NCBI RefSeq assembly: GCF_030812415.1
Contig: NZ_JAUSST010000007.1
Coordinates: forward strand, 62,001-126,000
Direction: 5' to 3'
From: Paenibacillus harenae
GTDB taxonomy: Bacteria; Bacillota; Bacilli; Paenibacillales; Paenibacillaceae
Length of the DNA stretch: 64,000 nucleotides
This document shows, in pieces, positions 17,102 through 26,705 of the stretch (position 1 is the first letter of the stretch; the number at the start of each line of letters is the position of its first letter). A model generated the notes under the pieces. The model saw only the letters and a list, made by a program, of their open reading frames with translations, made no database searches and was not told where the DNA came from. Position numbers and translations under genes: made by a program.

Positions 17102-18016
17102 TTATTCGTAAGCGCCCTTAACCGCCGGCAGCGCCTTGTACTCATTCTTCCCTTCTACGATGGCGATAATCTTCCGCACCATTTTCGTCATCGTCTCGTT
17201 ATCCTCGCCGCTATTGCATTCCGACCATTCATAATGTCTCTCGCCGCCATTAATGCGTACGGTCAAGTCATAGCTTGCATGAGGCTCCGCATTGCAAGTA
17301 CTTGACAGCTTCTTCTCCGCCAAATAATTCGCGAGCACCATTTCCTTATAGATAAGACCTCGTTCTTGAGATGTTAGCTTGAAGTCGTCCAGCTCCGCAA
17401 CCTCGCCGTTTTGAAGATCCTTGACAAGCTTATTCTCGGCCGTATGAACCTCGTTTTTCTCCGTAATCCCGTAGAGCAAAGTGAATTCGAACAAATCCTG
17501 CTCCGCGACGTTGTAGTCCAGCTCCAGGACGACGAATTCATCGTTATCCCCCTGACAACCGGTTAGCGTATAACGTAGCTCTACATCCGATTCACTCTTC
17601 TCGAAACCTTTGCAATCGTAAACTTTAACGCTCGGCGACCCGAACTTATCTGCTGTCGTATCGTAACGAAGCTGGAAACCGCTATCGCTATATTTTAAGT
17701 CGTAAAATATAGGATCTCCTTCGATCGTGTAATGTACGATGCGCTGCGTACCAGGTTTAAGCTCCGTAAAGGTATCGAGCTTCTCCCAATTGCTGACGCT
17801 GTTATGGATGGCAATAACATCGTTCGTATCATTAATATCGTGGTCGTCCCTCCACCCCGCCCCGCTGTTCGTCTCGGCTCGCGTACCCGTTTCGGTTTCG
17901 GTTGGTGACTGCGTTGATCCAGTACCTGACCCTGGCTCACGATTGCCGCAGCCCGCTAATGCAAGTGGCAAAATCATCGTTATCGCAGCAATTGTCATTT
18001 TCAAACTTCTCATCAT
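17102..18016 (-). CDS. Lipoprotein of unknown function
   Basis: About 304 residues. The start ATG at 18016 lies six bases after GGAAGGG. A lipoprotein signal ends in the lipobox LALAGC, followed by a Thr/Ser/Glu-rich linker and an acidic soluble domain with two further cysteine pairs (YDCKGFE, TGCQGD, STCNAE, WSECNS). The anchored protein faces outside. The even number of cysteines suggests disulfides, in keeping with BdbC nearby. No family is recognised. Confidence 0.7.
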   Translation of the reverse strand: MMRSLKMTIAAITMILPLALAGCGNREPGSGTGSTQSPTETETGTRAETNSGAGWRDDHDINDTNDVIAIHNSVSNWEKLDTFTELKPGTQRIVHYTIEGDPIFYDLKYSDSGFQLRYDTTADKFGSPSVKVYDCKGFEKSESDVELRYTLTGCQGDNDEFVVLELDYNVAEQDLFEFTLLYGITEKNEVHTAENKLVKDLQNGEVAELDDFKLTSQERGLIYKEMVLANYLAEKKLSSTCNAEPHASYDLTVRINGGERHYEWSECNSGEDNETMTKMVRKIIAIVEGKNEYKALPAVKGAYE

Positions 18017-18114
18017 GCTCATCCCTTCCAACGCCTTCACTACTAGGCTAGACGTTGCTTTCGCAGCAATTGTTACAGTATATTGAAATTACAGAAACTG
18101 GGAGGTCTGCTGTT

Positions 18115-18549
18115 ATGAAGGGAATACGGATTATTGAATTACTTTTCAGTCCGCTGCTTCACGCAATATTAAGTATCTGCTTTATCGATTTGGTAGTAAT
18201 GGAGACGAGCATCGTTGTCGGCGTTCTGTTTGGACTTCTGATGCTTTTGACGAATATAGCGGCAACCACCTTTACAGCTAACGGAAAATGGCACTTTTTG
18301 ATTACTTCAACTATTCTGTATCTGCTGTTCTTTATTGGGATCGTTGCTTTTGCCAATCTTAATGGCGGCCCAGCCAGCCTAAACGACGATGGAAACTTCG
18401 GAGCCGGGATACTTATATTAGTCATCGGATTGCCCGCATCGCTAGGTACATTCCTGCTCGGCACTATACAAGGCGTTTACCTGAGCCTATTATTTAAGAA
18501 AAAGCTCCATACGGCAAAACGACGCTTTTATGCCAAACTGCAAGAATAA
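18115..18549 (+). CDS. Four-segment membrane protein of unknown function
   Basis: 144 residues with four hydrophobic segments and a basic tail (KKKLHTAKRRFYAKLQE). The ATG at 18115 follows GGGAGG; an earlier in-frame ATG has no ribosome site. It ends 28 bases before the M42 peptidase and probably shares its transcript. It is divergent from the lipoprotein gene. No function is assigned. Confidence 0.7.
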   Translation: MKGIRIIELLFSPLLHAILSICFIDLVVMETSIVVGVLFGLLMLLTNIAATTFTANGKWHFLITSTILYLLFFIGIVAFANLNGGPASLNDDGNFGAGILILVIGLPASLGTFLLGTIQGVYLSLLFKKKLHTAKRRFYAKLQE

Positions 18550-18577
18550 CTTCGAACATTGGAAGGAGAGCTTAACT

Positions 18578-19633
18578 ATGCCTGATGCTTACGCATCCCA
18601 GCTTGACCGGCAATATATCGTTAACCAGCTGGAGGCGCTGCTGCGAATTCCGAGCCCTAGCGGATACTGCATGGACGTTATGAAATATGTGCAAGCCGAG
18701 ACAGGGAAGCTTGGATACTCGCTCGAAATGACCCCAAAAGGAAATGCGATCATTACGATTCCCGGGCAGGACACCGGACGAGTAATCGGCTTATCCGCCC
18801 ATGTCGATACGCTTGGCGCAATGGTTCGCTCAATCAAGCCTAACGGCATGATCCGGTTCACGCCGATTGGCGGGTATGCGATGCATACGGTAGAAGGGGA
18901 ATATTGCCTGATTCATGCGAGGGATGGCCGTACATACGAAGGAACGGTATTGTCGACCAAAGCTTCCGTTCATGTGTATACCGATGCGCGCGATTGGAAA
19001 CGCGAGGAGGCGAATATGGAGATTCGGATCGACGAAGCCGTGAAGACGAAGGAGGATACCGAGAAGCTGGGGATCGCCGTCGGCGATTTCATATCATGGG
19101 ACGCCAGGACGCGCATTCTGCCTAACGGCTGGATCAAATCACGCCATCTCGACGACAAAGCTAGCGTGGCCGCGTTATTCGGTTTGCTTGAATGGTTGAA
19201 ACGGTCGGGGCAAACTCCTGCCCATACGCTCAAGCTCATCTTGTCCACGTACGAAGAGGTCGGCCACGGCAGCTCCCATATTCCAAGCGACATTTCGGAG
19301 ATGATCGCCGTCGACATGGGGGCGATCGGCGACGATCTGTCAACGACTGAGCTGGATGTATCGATTTGCGCCAAAGACTCCTCCGGCCCGTACGATTACA
19401 ATATGACGAGCCGGCTCATTGAGCTCGCGAAGCGAGAGCAGATCCCGTATGCGGTCGATATTTATCCGCACTACGGATCGGACGCTTCCGCCGCCCTCCG
19501 CGGAGGAAGCAACATCCGCGCAGCCCTTATCGGCCCTGGCGTGCACGCCTCGCACGGCATGGAGCGGACGCATGCCGACGCCGTCGTCAATACGGCAGCG
19601 CTTCTGCTCGCTTATGTGATGGAGTCGGTATAG
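18578..19633 (+). CDS. M42 family metallo-aminopeptidase
   Basis: 351 residues. The dinuclear metal ligands of M42 peptidases are all visible: H75 and D77 in AHVDTLG, D192 in LDDKASVA, E226/E227 in STYEEVGHG, D246 in VDMGAIGDD and H326 in GVHASHGMERTH. Relatives include Bacillus YsdC and YtoP, cytoplasmic dodecameric aminopeptidases that finish peptide degradation. The ATG at 18578 follows AAGGAGAG; the frame opens 16 codons earlier but overlaps the upstream gene. Confidence 0.9.
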   Translation: MPDAYASQLDRQYIVNQLEALLRIPSPSGYCMDVMKYVQAETGKLGYSLEMTPKGNAIITIPGQDTGRVIGLSAHVDTLGAMVRSIKPNGMIRFTPIGGYAMHTVEGEYCLIHARDGRTYEGTVLSTKASVHVYTDARDWKREEANMEIRIDEAVKTKEDTEKLGIAVGDFISWDARTRILPNGWIKSRHLDDKASVAALFGLLEWLKRSGQTPAHTLKLILSTYEEVGHGSSHIPSDISEMIAVDMGAIGDDLSTTELDVSICAKDSSGPYDYNMTSRLIELAKREQIPYAVDIYPHYGSDASAALRGGSNIRAALIGPGVHASHGMERTHADAVVNTAALLLAYVMESV

Positions 19634-19721
19634 AAGTTACGCGTAACGACTGCCGCATGTAACTCCACTGACAGCAACATTCGGTCTGTATCATTCGTCA
19701 ATAAATGGAAGGAATTGCGAG

Positions 19722-22163
19722 ATGAATGAGGGAGTGGCTATTATGAAGCTGCGCAGGCGGCGAATCATTTGGACCGTATGTATCGTTATTCCGATGCTTA
19801 CGATCATCCTTTATTTTTATTGGTCAGCCGATGCTAAGCGCGAGGCGGTTATCCCTGCCGCAACGCGTCTTGTCTCGACACAACCGATTGCTGACGCAGC
19901 GCCGGACTGGACCCCTCCCGCAGAACCGTTTGATCCCGATACGGCAGAGCCGCTTGTGCTTTGGAAGAAGGAACAAAACAGCATTTACGTACAGGACTCT
20001 CATCTTTATTACTCATCGGACGGAGTAGACGAGCGAGTACTTTATACATGGGAACAATCCCTCACCACACAAGCATGGGTTAGTGGGAATGCCCTGCTTA
20101 TAGGCACTCAGCTTATCGACAGCAGTTTGGAGCAAGAAGGACATCGTGGTGCATGGATCTCGGTGCAGACGCAGCCTACGCCTGCAATTACGGAGCTAGA
20201 CAACATTTATTTTGGCCCGCAACAGGTGCTTGCCGTCACGGCCGCCAATGAACCCAGTATATTTCTCATCATGGTGCGCAACGGCATATCCAATTTTTCC
20301 GAGTATATCGTCGCTCCCTCACATAAAGAATGGATTCCCAACAACAGCCAAATAACGTTCACGCCGAATCCGAAAGAGCCCGGGACAGATAATCAACTTC
20401 GCTATTTCACAAATGTCCATACCTTTCCATTACCTGAAGGCTCGGCCATCTATAGCTTTGCCGACGAATACAGCAGTCTCCTCTATTTTCAATCCGCTTA
20501 TCCCTATGTGCTTCGTTATGCGGACTACAGCTTAACCGATGTGAAGCAAGTGTTCTCTCCAAAGGAGCACGCAAACCGCCTCATAGGCCGCTTCAGCAAT
20601 GAAGCTGGCGATGAAGCCCTATCCTATCTCGACCTATCGTTTGCGTATATGCCTTATGAGCCGAGGCTATGGGAAGGCGAGTGGCAGGCCTTGAATAACT
20701 CCACTTTCACCCGCGCTACGCCCGAGCAGATTGAAGTGATTCAGTACAAAGAAGACGCGCCTTTCGATACCAATACGCCGACGTATGACTATTTTCCAAC
20801 GACAGAAGGACGCTTGATCACGACGAGAGGAATGCTTGCGGAGTACGACGTGCGAGGAATGACCCAATATATTTCCTTATATGATTTCGTTAACACGGAA
20901 GAAGCGTCTCCCCGTCATCTATGGTCTTCGCCCTTAAAAGAGTTCGCCATCAAGAAAGAAGAACGTCCTGCTTATATCCCACCATACTTCAGCTACGAGA
21001 TTCCGGATTGGAGTTATCAGGATTTTAATACGAACGAATCGATCCCTGAAGAGCTGCTGGGCGCATTGGAAGAAGTAAGAAGAGAAGGAGATTACGGTTA
21101 CGCGAAGGTATTCCGCAAATATGGATCGCAATGGTTTGTGTTATACGATCGTTATTTCTATGAATATACGGACGGACAGCTGAGCGAGCTTGGAGAGCTT
21201 CCGGTCACGGTTAAGGTCTCGATCGGGGAAGCGGCTGGCGGGCGAGGAGCGATGGACTTCATTCGTTGGAGAGACGCTTGGTTTATCTCGGATACGGAAG
21301 GCTCACGCGTCATCAAGCTGAATGACAAGCTGGAGGTAGAAGCCGAGTTCGCTGTTCATACCCCCTACCGGCTAACCTCTGACGGCGATCAATTGCGTAT
21401 TGCGTCCATCGCGGGTCAATTAACGGTAGATGCGCAGTTTAAGCTACTGAACACCAAACAACTGCCATTCGAATCCACGGCACGCATGAAGAAGGCAATG
21501 TTCGATGGATTCATGCCTCATCAATTGTACGACGATACAACATCCGGACTTACTTGGTACTATTTCGACGGTTCCCTTTATCAATATGATGCCAAAAAGC
21601 AACAGTATCGCTCTTTTTATGTTGGGTTTACAGTAAACGCCCGGGCAAGTGAGAAAATCATCCCTTATAGGGATGAAGTCGTCTTGCTGCTTGATCACCG
21701 CCTGGAGCGGTTCGATCGACAAGGGAACTGGTTAAGCACGCTGGCTTATCCTCGTTCCACTCCGGACGGTATCTATGATATGACGACACAGGGGGAGAGC
21801 TCTCTAATCGTCGATGAAACATCGGAACTGTATTATTTAGTTCAAGGCTATCGGATTTTGGCGATTGATTTGGCTCGTAATGAGGTGAATACGGTTTTCC
21901 GCCAAAACTATGCTGATATAGGTCCGCTCCTAAGGCACGGAGACAGCATTTACTTCATGCTTCATAGCGACTTGGAAGAGCGTTATCGCCAGCTTATGCA
22001 ACAAGAAGAGACGAACAGACCGCTTTATACCGAAATCGTGAAGATCGATATGCAAACCAAGACCGTCAGCCGTGCTGTCATTGATGGATATTATGATGCC
22101 TTTGATATTGAAGGCAATGCCGGCGATGAGCCTGCTTTCGTATTGAGAAGCTACTTTAATTAA
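19722..22163 (+). CDS. Large membrane-anchored extracellular protein, unknown
   Basis: 813 residues. A basic N-terminus (MKLRRRRIIW) and one hydrophobic segment near 14-31 form a signal anchor; the rest is extracytoplasmic and free of further membrane segments. It is rich in Tyr, Trp and Asp and shows repeated short beta-type blocks (LYYSSDG, TWYYFDGSLYQYDA, ELYYLVQGYRILAIDLA), which suggests a beta-propeller-like fold. Two starts have equal ribosome sites: ATG at 19722 and ATG at 19743. No function is known. A terminator follows. Confidence 0.65.
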   Translation: MNEGVAIMKLRRRRIIWTVCIVIPMLTIILYFYWSADAKREAVIPAATRLVSTQPIADAAPDWTPPAEPFDPDTAEPLVLWKKEQNSIYVQDSHLYYSSDGVDERVLYTWEQSLTTQAWVSGNALLIGTQLIDSSLEQEGHRGAWISVQTQPTPAITELDNIYFGPQQVLAVTAANEPSIFLIMVRNGISNFSEYIVAPSHKEWIPNNSQITFTPNPKEPGTDNQLRYFTNVHTFPLPEGSAIYSFADEYSSLLYFQSAYPYVLRYADYSLTDVKQVFSPKEHANRLIGRFSNEAGDEALSYLDLSFAYMPYEPRLWEGEWQALNNSTFTRATPEQIEVIQYKEDAPFDTNTPTYDYFPTTEGRLITTRGMLAEYDVRGMTQYISLYDFVNTEEASPRHLWSSPLKEFAIKKEERPAYIPPYFSYEIPDWSYQDFNTNESIPEELLGALEEVRREGDYGYAKVFRKYGSQWFVLYDRYFYEYTDGQLSELGELPVTVKVSIGEAAGGRGAMDFIRWRDAWFISDTEGSRVIKLNDKLEVEAEFAVHTPYRLTSDGDQLRIASIAGQLTVDAQFKLLNTKQLPFESTARMKKAMFDGFMPHQLYDDTTSGLTWYYFDGSLYQYDAKKQQYRSFYVGFTVNARASEKIIPYRDEVVLLLDHRLERFDRQGNWLSTLAYPRSTPDGIYDMTTQGESSLIVDETSELYYLVQGYRILAIDLARNEVNTVFRQNYADIGPLLRHGDSIYFMLHSDLEERYRQLMQQEETNRPLYTEIVKIDMQTKTVSRAVIDGYYDAFDIEGNAGDEPAFVLRSYFN

Positions 22164-22168
22164 AACAA

Positions 22169-22200
22169 ACGGCAGCCCTGATGGCTGCCGTTATTTTATT
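22169..22200. terminator. Terminator between convergent genes
   Basis: Arms ACGGCAGCC and GGCTGCCGT with a four-base loop are followed on the plus strand by TATTTTATT. It may also serve the minus-strand gene that ends at 22196. Confidence 0.85.
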
Positions 22201-23284
22201 GCACAGATAGTGTGAATTCAAGCTCCTTGATGTACACCTTCTCTTTGTTCTCCTGCACGTAAGGCTTAACGAAAAGCGTCTTCGGCAATTCCTTGAACGG
22301 CTCAAACAGCAGCACATTCACATACGATTTCTCGTCCGTTCCTTCAGCCGAGCTGCCCCCCAGCAGCGTCGCAAGCTCTCCACGCTCATTCAGAACATCA
22401 TAGCCCAGATGATCGCCGATTGCCTCCATCTCTTGGCCCGCCTTGAAGTCTAATCGAACCTCCATCTGCATGGTCGCTTCGGTCATTTCCAGCTTGCTAA
22501 TGCTCATATCATAATCGCCATGCGACTTCGCTTTCTCGGAAGCAAGCACGATATATTGATTCGTCGTCTTCGTAACCGGGAAGCCCAGCTTGAACTCCTG
22601 GTTAATGGTCGCATCCTGAATTTTTACCTCGAATTCGAATTGCTCCGGCAGATCGAACGACGACGAACCCGTTACGCCCACATCCGGCTGTATCGTCAGA
22701 ATGGAAGAATTGTGATGCATAATATCAGAAGCCAGATGACGCGAAACCGCCAGCTTCTCGCCATTCGCGCGAACCTCGATGACATCGCTTGGCGTTTCGC
22801 CTTTTTTCAAGGCAGCGATATACGTATCCGTTGATTTGTCCACCCACTTCTTAAGCGGCGGGTTGTTGCCGTCACTCGTTTCTCTCGTCAGCACCATGGA
22901 AATACGAGTGCCGTCATACATCATGTCCGAGATCGTGAACGTCACCCCGTTATGGGTTACGCTTGTATTCACATTCTGGATCATTCCTTGCTCAGCCACC
23001 GTCTGCAGCCCTGCATCGCCTGCCTGACCGAACAACCCGCCGATAAGCGGCAACTGTTTAAGCGCGCTCGCCATTATTGGCGACACGAAGCCTGAACCTA
23101 TGAGGCAGATGATGACCGCCGCCGCGGCTGCAACAGCGATACTGACTCTGCTTATGCGGCTTCTCTTTTGAACCAGGGCGGTCTCCCGCTGCTGCAGTTT
23201 ATCCCATACAGCCTCTGCCGCTTGATCGCTATTAGCGCGGAGATAGGCCGGTTTTGCCTGACGAATACGACTCTCCACATTCAT
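22196..23284 (-). CDS. DUF4179 domain membrane protein, likely anti-sigma factor
   Basis: 362 residues: a cytoplasmic N-terminus of about 45, one membrane segment (about 49-70), then an extracytoplasmic region with SGFVSPIMASALKQLPLIGG and SVTHNGVTFTISDMMYDGTR, typical of DUF4179. In Firmicutes this family is encoded next to ECF sigma factors and thought to hold them inactive at the membrane. The ATG at 23284 lies six bases after GAGGTG inside the end of the sigma gene, so the two are translationally coupled. The stimulus is unknown. Confidence 0.8.
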   Translation of the reverse strand: MNVESRIRQAKPAYLRANSDQAAEAVWDKLQQRETALVQKRSRISRVSIAVAAAAAVIICLIGSGFVSPIMASALKQLPLIGGLFGQAGDAGLQTVAEQGMIQNVNTSVTHNGVTFTISDMMYDGTRISMVLTRETSDGNNPPLKKWVDKSTDTYIAALKKGETPSDVIEVRANGEKLAVSRHLASDIMHHNSSILTIQPDVGVTGSSSFDLPEQFEFEVKIQDATINQEFKLGFPVTKTTNQYIVLASEKAKSHGDYDMSISKLEMTEATMQMEVRLDFKAGQEMEAIGDHLGYDVLNERGELATLLGGSSAEGTDEKSYVNVLLFEPFKELPKTLFVKPYVQENKEKVYIKELEFTLSVQ

Positions 23285-23777
23285 CGCTATCACCTCTTCT
23301 TAATAAATTCTCTAATTGTTTCCGTCCTCTTGCCAGTCGCGTCTTCGCCGCTCCCTCTCCGATTCCAAGAGCATAAGCCATTTCTTTGACCGACATGTCC
23401 TCAAAATAATACAAAATAATCGGCATCCGAAATTTGGCCTCCAAACTCATAATGCCCGCATATACTTCCCTATCTCTGCTGCGCTCCATATACACGTCCT
23501 CGGTACTGGCGATGCTCCTCTCGGGAACATGCCCGGCCAGCTTCTCGCGTTTATGATTCCGAATCGTGTTCAGACATTGATTAATGACAATTCGAACGAG
23601 CCACGGATAAGGGCGATCCTTATCCTTCAATTGCCGTACTTTGAGATACGCATTTACGAATGCCTCCTGCACGGCATCCTCCGCTCTGCTCCGGTCCCGC
23701 ACATACGAATAAGCTACATAGCAGAGCCGATCGTAATAAAGCTCCATCCATTCTTTTAATTGCTTATCGATTTCCAA
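23232..23777 (-). CDS. ECF-type RNA polymerase sigma factor
   Basis: 181 residues with region 2 (YYDRLCYVAYSYVRDRSRAEDAVQEAF, motifs at about 14-40), the core-binding WLVRIVINQCLNTIRN, and a region 4 helix-turn-helix (MSVKEMAYALGIGEGAAKTRLARGRKQL). It starts at TTG six bases after GGGTGAG. Its last 50 bases overlap the DUF4179 gene. A TGAAAC box upstream suggests it drives its own operon. Confidence 0.9.
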   Translation of the reverse strand: MEIDKQLKEWMELYYDRLCYVAYSYVRDRSRAEDAVQEAFVNAYLKVRQLKDKDRPYPWLVRIVINQCLNTIRNHKREKLAGHVPERSIASTEDVYMERSRDREVYAGIMSLEAKFRMPIILYYFEDMSVKEMAYALGIGEGAAKTRLARGRKQLENLLRRGDSDECGESYSSGKTGLSPR

Positions 23778-23805
23778 CTGTCTCTCACCCTCTTTCTAAT
23801 ACAAT

Positions 23806-23831
23806 GACACACGAGAACGGAAATGGTTTCA
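23806..23831 (-). promoter_or_regulatory. Candidate ECF-type promoter of the sigma/anti-sigma operon
   Basis: On the minus strand TGAAAC is followed after 16 bases by TGTC, about 30 bases before the sigma start. The -35 box is that of SigW-like ECF factors, while the -10 box differs from the usual CGTA. Autoregulation is an inference. Confidence 0.4.
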
Positions 23832-23938
23832 TCAAAATTCAGGATAACGCACCAGTACCATAAAAAGTTGGAACTATCCGTTGCAAGCCCCGTCAGCGAT
23901 TATGGGATATATAACATATCCTTCAGGAGGTGTACAGG

Positions 23939-25804
23939 ATGAATCACGTCTATGTGACGAGCATGGGAAAGTTTCTGCCGGGAGAGCCTGTCGGCAACGA
24001 GGAGATTGAAGACTATCTCGGCCGAATTAACGGCAAGAGCTCCAAGTCCATGCGGCGAATCCTCGAACAAAATAAAATCCGCTACCGCCATTATGCCATC
24101 GATAAGCAGCAACGAAGCTTGTACAGCAATGCCGGGATGGCGGCTCTAGCCATTCGCGATGCGCTCGATCGCAACCCGAACGCACTCGAGAGCGACATCG
24201 ACTTCCTTGCCGTCGGCACGACGCAAGGCGACCTGCTCGTTCCCGGCTTCGCGAGCATGGTTCATGCCGAGACCGGCTTGCCCGTCATGGAAATCGCGAC
24301 GCATCACGGCGTTTGCGCCAGCGGCATGCAGGCGATGAAGAACGCCTATCTGCAAGTACTGTCCGGCGAGAGCCGCATAGCCATATCCTGTGCCAGCGAG
24401 TTTCCTAGCCGCGTCTTCAAGCATACGCGGTTCGAAGCGCAGCAGGCTTATCGGGACAGTGCCGTGCCGTTCGATACCGACTTCCTCCGCTTCATGCTGT
24501 CGGACGGCGCGGGTGCGGCCGTCTTGCAGAATACGCCTGCCGCGAGCGGCCTGTCGCTTCGTATCGAGTGGATCGACAACAAGTCGTATGCGAACAACTA
24601 TGACGTGTGCATGTACGCAGGGTTTAACAAGGATGACAAGGATCATGCAAGCTGGCTTGATTATCGTTCGATACATGAAGCAGCCGACGACGGTGCGGTC
24701 AATCTGAAGCAGGACATTCGGCTCGTGAACGAAATGCCGAAGGTCGGCGTTGACCGGTTTTTCGAGCTTGTGGAGGAAGGCGCGGTTGATCCTTCCGCTA
24801 TCGACTGGATGGTGTGTCACTATTCCTCGCATTTTTTCCGTGATGAAATATTCCGGCTGCTGCAGCTTGGCGGTTTAACGATTCCAGAGGAGAAATGGTA
24901 CACGAATCTATACACGAGAGGCAATACGGGGGCGGCATCGATCTACATTATGCTGGAGGAGCTCCTTGGCAGCGGCAAGCTTTCTCCAGGCGAGCGTGTG
25001 CTATGCATGGTGCCGGAGAGCGGCCGGTTCCAAACGTCGTATATGCTGCTGACAGTCGTAGGGACCACGGACGCTTCAAGTCCGGCTGTGTTCGAGGAGC
25101 GGGCGCCCGAAGCGCCGCAGCTTAAGTACGACAGTTCAAATGATGTGCAGGCGCAGCTCGTTCGCCAGCTCGTGCGCGTATGGATCGACTTCGAGCAGAA
25201 GCTGGCCCGTGTTCCCGTCATCCATAAGCTGTATCATGGCAAGTTCACAATGAACGATTACAAATCGCTTATGGAAAATATTCGCCAGCAAGTTATCGAC
25301 GGGTCGCAATGGATCGCGCGCGCAGCTTCTTACATTCCGATCGAGCATATCGATCTGCGTTCGGCGTTTATTGCCCATGCGCGCGATGAGCACCGCGATT
25401 TTCAAATTCTGGAGCGCAATTACGTAGCTGTGGGCGGGGACTTGGCGGCTATTCAAGCAGGGGACAAAAATATCGGCAGCGAGGCGCTGTCTGCCTACCT
25501 GTTCCAGCGAGCGAGCCGCGACAATCCTGTCGATCTGATCGGCGCCATGTGGATTATCGAAGGACTCGGCTGCCGGATGGCGCGATATTGGGGCGAGATG
25601 ATCCGCGACCAGCTGGGGCTGGACGACGAGCAGGTGTCTTTCTTGCTCTATCATAGCGATTCCGACGAGCTTCACTTTGAACGGCTGGAAACGGTCGTGC
25701 AGCATCCGCTGCTGACGGCGGACATTGCCGCTCGCATCGTCAAGACGGCGAAGACGACAGCCCGGCTCTATTTGCTGCAATTAGAGGAGCTGAACAACGT
25801 ATGA
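23939..25804 (+). CDS. Ketoacyl synthase III fused to a heme-oxygenase-like di-iron (HDO) domain
   Basis: 621 residues from ATG at 23939, eight bases after AGGAGG. Residues 1 to about 375 form a FabH/OleA-like thiolase fold with the nucleophile Cys126 (HHGVCASGM), His294 (CHYSSHFF) and Asn329 (TRGNTGAAS), the complete KAS III triad. Residues about 400-621 are all-helical and carry E541 (WIIEGLG) and H572-x3-D576-x2-H579 (YHSDSDELHF), the second half of the metal-ligand pattern of HDO enzymes such as UndA, SznF and CADD. The first half is less regular: the segment HARDEHRD (480-487) is acidic and His-rich but lacks the usual E-x6-H spacing. The stop overlaps the start of the next gene (ATGA). 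I infer that a condensation product is oxidised or cleaved by the second domain; the product is unknown. Confidence 0.8.
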   Translation: MNHVYVTSMGKFLPGEPVGNEEIEDYLGRINGKSSKSMRRILEQNKIRYRHYAIDKQQRSLYSNAGMAALAIRDALDRNPNALESDIDFLAVGTTQGDLLVPGFASMVHAETGLPVMEIATHHGVCASGMQAMKNAYLQVLSGESRIAISCASEFPSRVFKHTRFEAQQAYRDSAVPFDTDFLRFMLSDGAGAAVLQNTPAASGLSLRIEWIDNKSYANNYDVCMYAGFNKDDKDHASWLDYRSIHEAADDGAVNLKQDIRLVNEMPKVGVDRFFELVEEGAVDPSAIDWMVCHYSSHFFRDEIFRLLQLGGLTIPEEKWYTNLYTRGNTGAASIYIMLEELLGSGKLSPGERVLCMVPESGRFQTSYMLLTVVGTTDASSPAVFEERAPEAPQLKYDSSNDVQAQLVRQLVRVWIDFEQKLARVPVIHKLYHGKFTMNDYKSLMENIRQQVIDGSQWIARAASYIPIEHIDLRSAFIAHARDEHRDFQILERNYVAVGGDLAAIQAGDKNIGSEALSAYLFQRASRDNPVDLIGAMWIIEGLGCRMARYWGEMIRDQLGLDDEQVSFLLYHSDSDELHFERLETVVQHPLLTADIAARIVKTAKTTARLYLLQLEELNNV

Positions 25805-26688
25805 GCGAGGCCGACTATTTTCGCAATATGGCGCATGACCGGAACGACCCGAATCCTTTTCTGGCGATTTATCTCGATCAAAGCATTCCGTTCAATGAAG
25901 AAGCGAAGGCCGCTTATTTGAAAGACTGCTCCAGCCGATCGCGGCAGTTTCTGCTTCCGCTGCTTCGTCCGCTTGCCCGTCTCATGATTATTTTACTGCA
26001 AATCTACAAGATCATTGTACCGAAGGCGCTCACCTCCTCCCGCTTGCTGCACCGGGTACTGTACTGGGGCATGAAGACGTTCGTCAGTCCGAGTGCCAAC
26101 TATATGATCCTCCGCCACTTCTATCTCGGATCGGAGGTGTTGCAGTTCATTCGCGATAATGTGCCGGGCGTGAACATAACAATGAACCCGCTAAAGCCAA
26201 CGAATCTGGAGCCGGTGAAGGACGATCTGTTCCTCATTCATGACTTGAACTTATACAACTTCGTCATCAACCTGAATAAGGAGCTGCGGGAAAACAAGCT
26301 GGAGGTAACGAAGCAAGAACGGCTTAACTTCGCCGCTATCTCGTCGATTCCGCTTCCGATCGGGCCGATGCCGAAGCGGTGGACCAACTTCGTGGATTTG
26401 ACGACGGCGATTGAATGCTTCACGCCCGTGTACCAGCTGTTTCTGACCGATAACGACTTCTGGCGGGCTACCAATTCCCTGCAGTTGGATGAAACGATCG
26501 GCATTCTCGCTTCGAAAATCATCGGCAGCAACGATCGGCTCGCGCTCATTAACAACAAGCATCCTATGGTGCCGCTTACGACGCTCAGAGCCGGCTTCCG
26601 GCTCGTGCTGCATGGGCTTGCGACGGAGCAGCTGCACGCGCTGCTCGTCGAGCTGAAGAATAAGCAGGAGCAGGGACTGCCTGTCTGA
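25801..26688 (+). CDS. Conserved-looking partner of the KAS III-HDO protein, unknown function
   Basis: 295 residues, start overlapping the stop of the fusion gene by four bases, so the two are made together. The N-terminal third has a strongly hydrophobic stretch (FLLPLLRPLARLMIILLQIY, about 43-62), followed by basic and aromatic blocks (SPSANYMILRHFYLGSEVLQ) and a region DLFLIHDLNLYNFVINLNKE. No catalytic motif is recognised and I cannot name the family with certainty; it may be the uncharacterised DUF6999 group. The hydrophobic part suggests peripheral or monotopic membrane binding, which would suit handling a lipid product. Confidence 0.7.
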   Translation: MSEADYFRNMAHDRNDPNPFLAIYLDQSIPFNEEAKAAYLKDCSSRSRQFLLPLLRPLARLMIILLQIYKIIVPKALTSSRLLHRVLYWGMKTFVSPSANYMILRHFYLGSEVLQFIRDNVPGVNITMNPLKPTNLEPVKDDLFLIHDLNLYNFVINLNKELRENKLEVTKQERLNFAAISSIPLPIGPMPKRWTNFVDLTTAIECFTPVYQLFLTDNDFWRATNSLQLDETIGILASKIIGSNDRLALINNKHPMVPLTTLRAGFRLVLHGLATEQLHALLVELKNKQEQGLPV

Positions 26689-26705
26689 TGCTTTGCAAGG
26701 CACCG

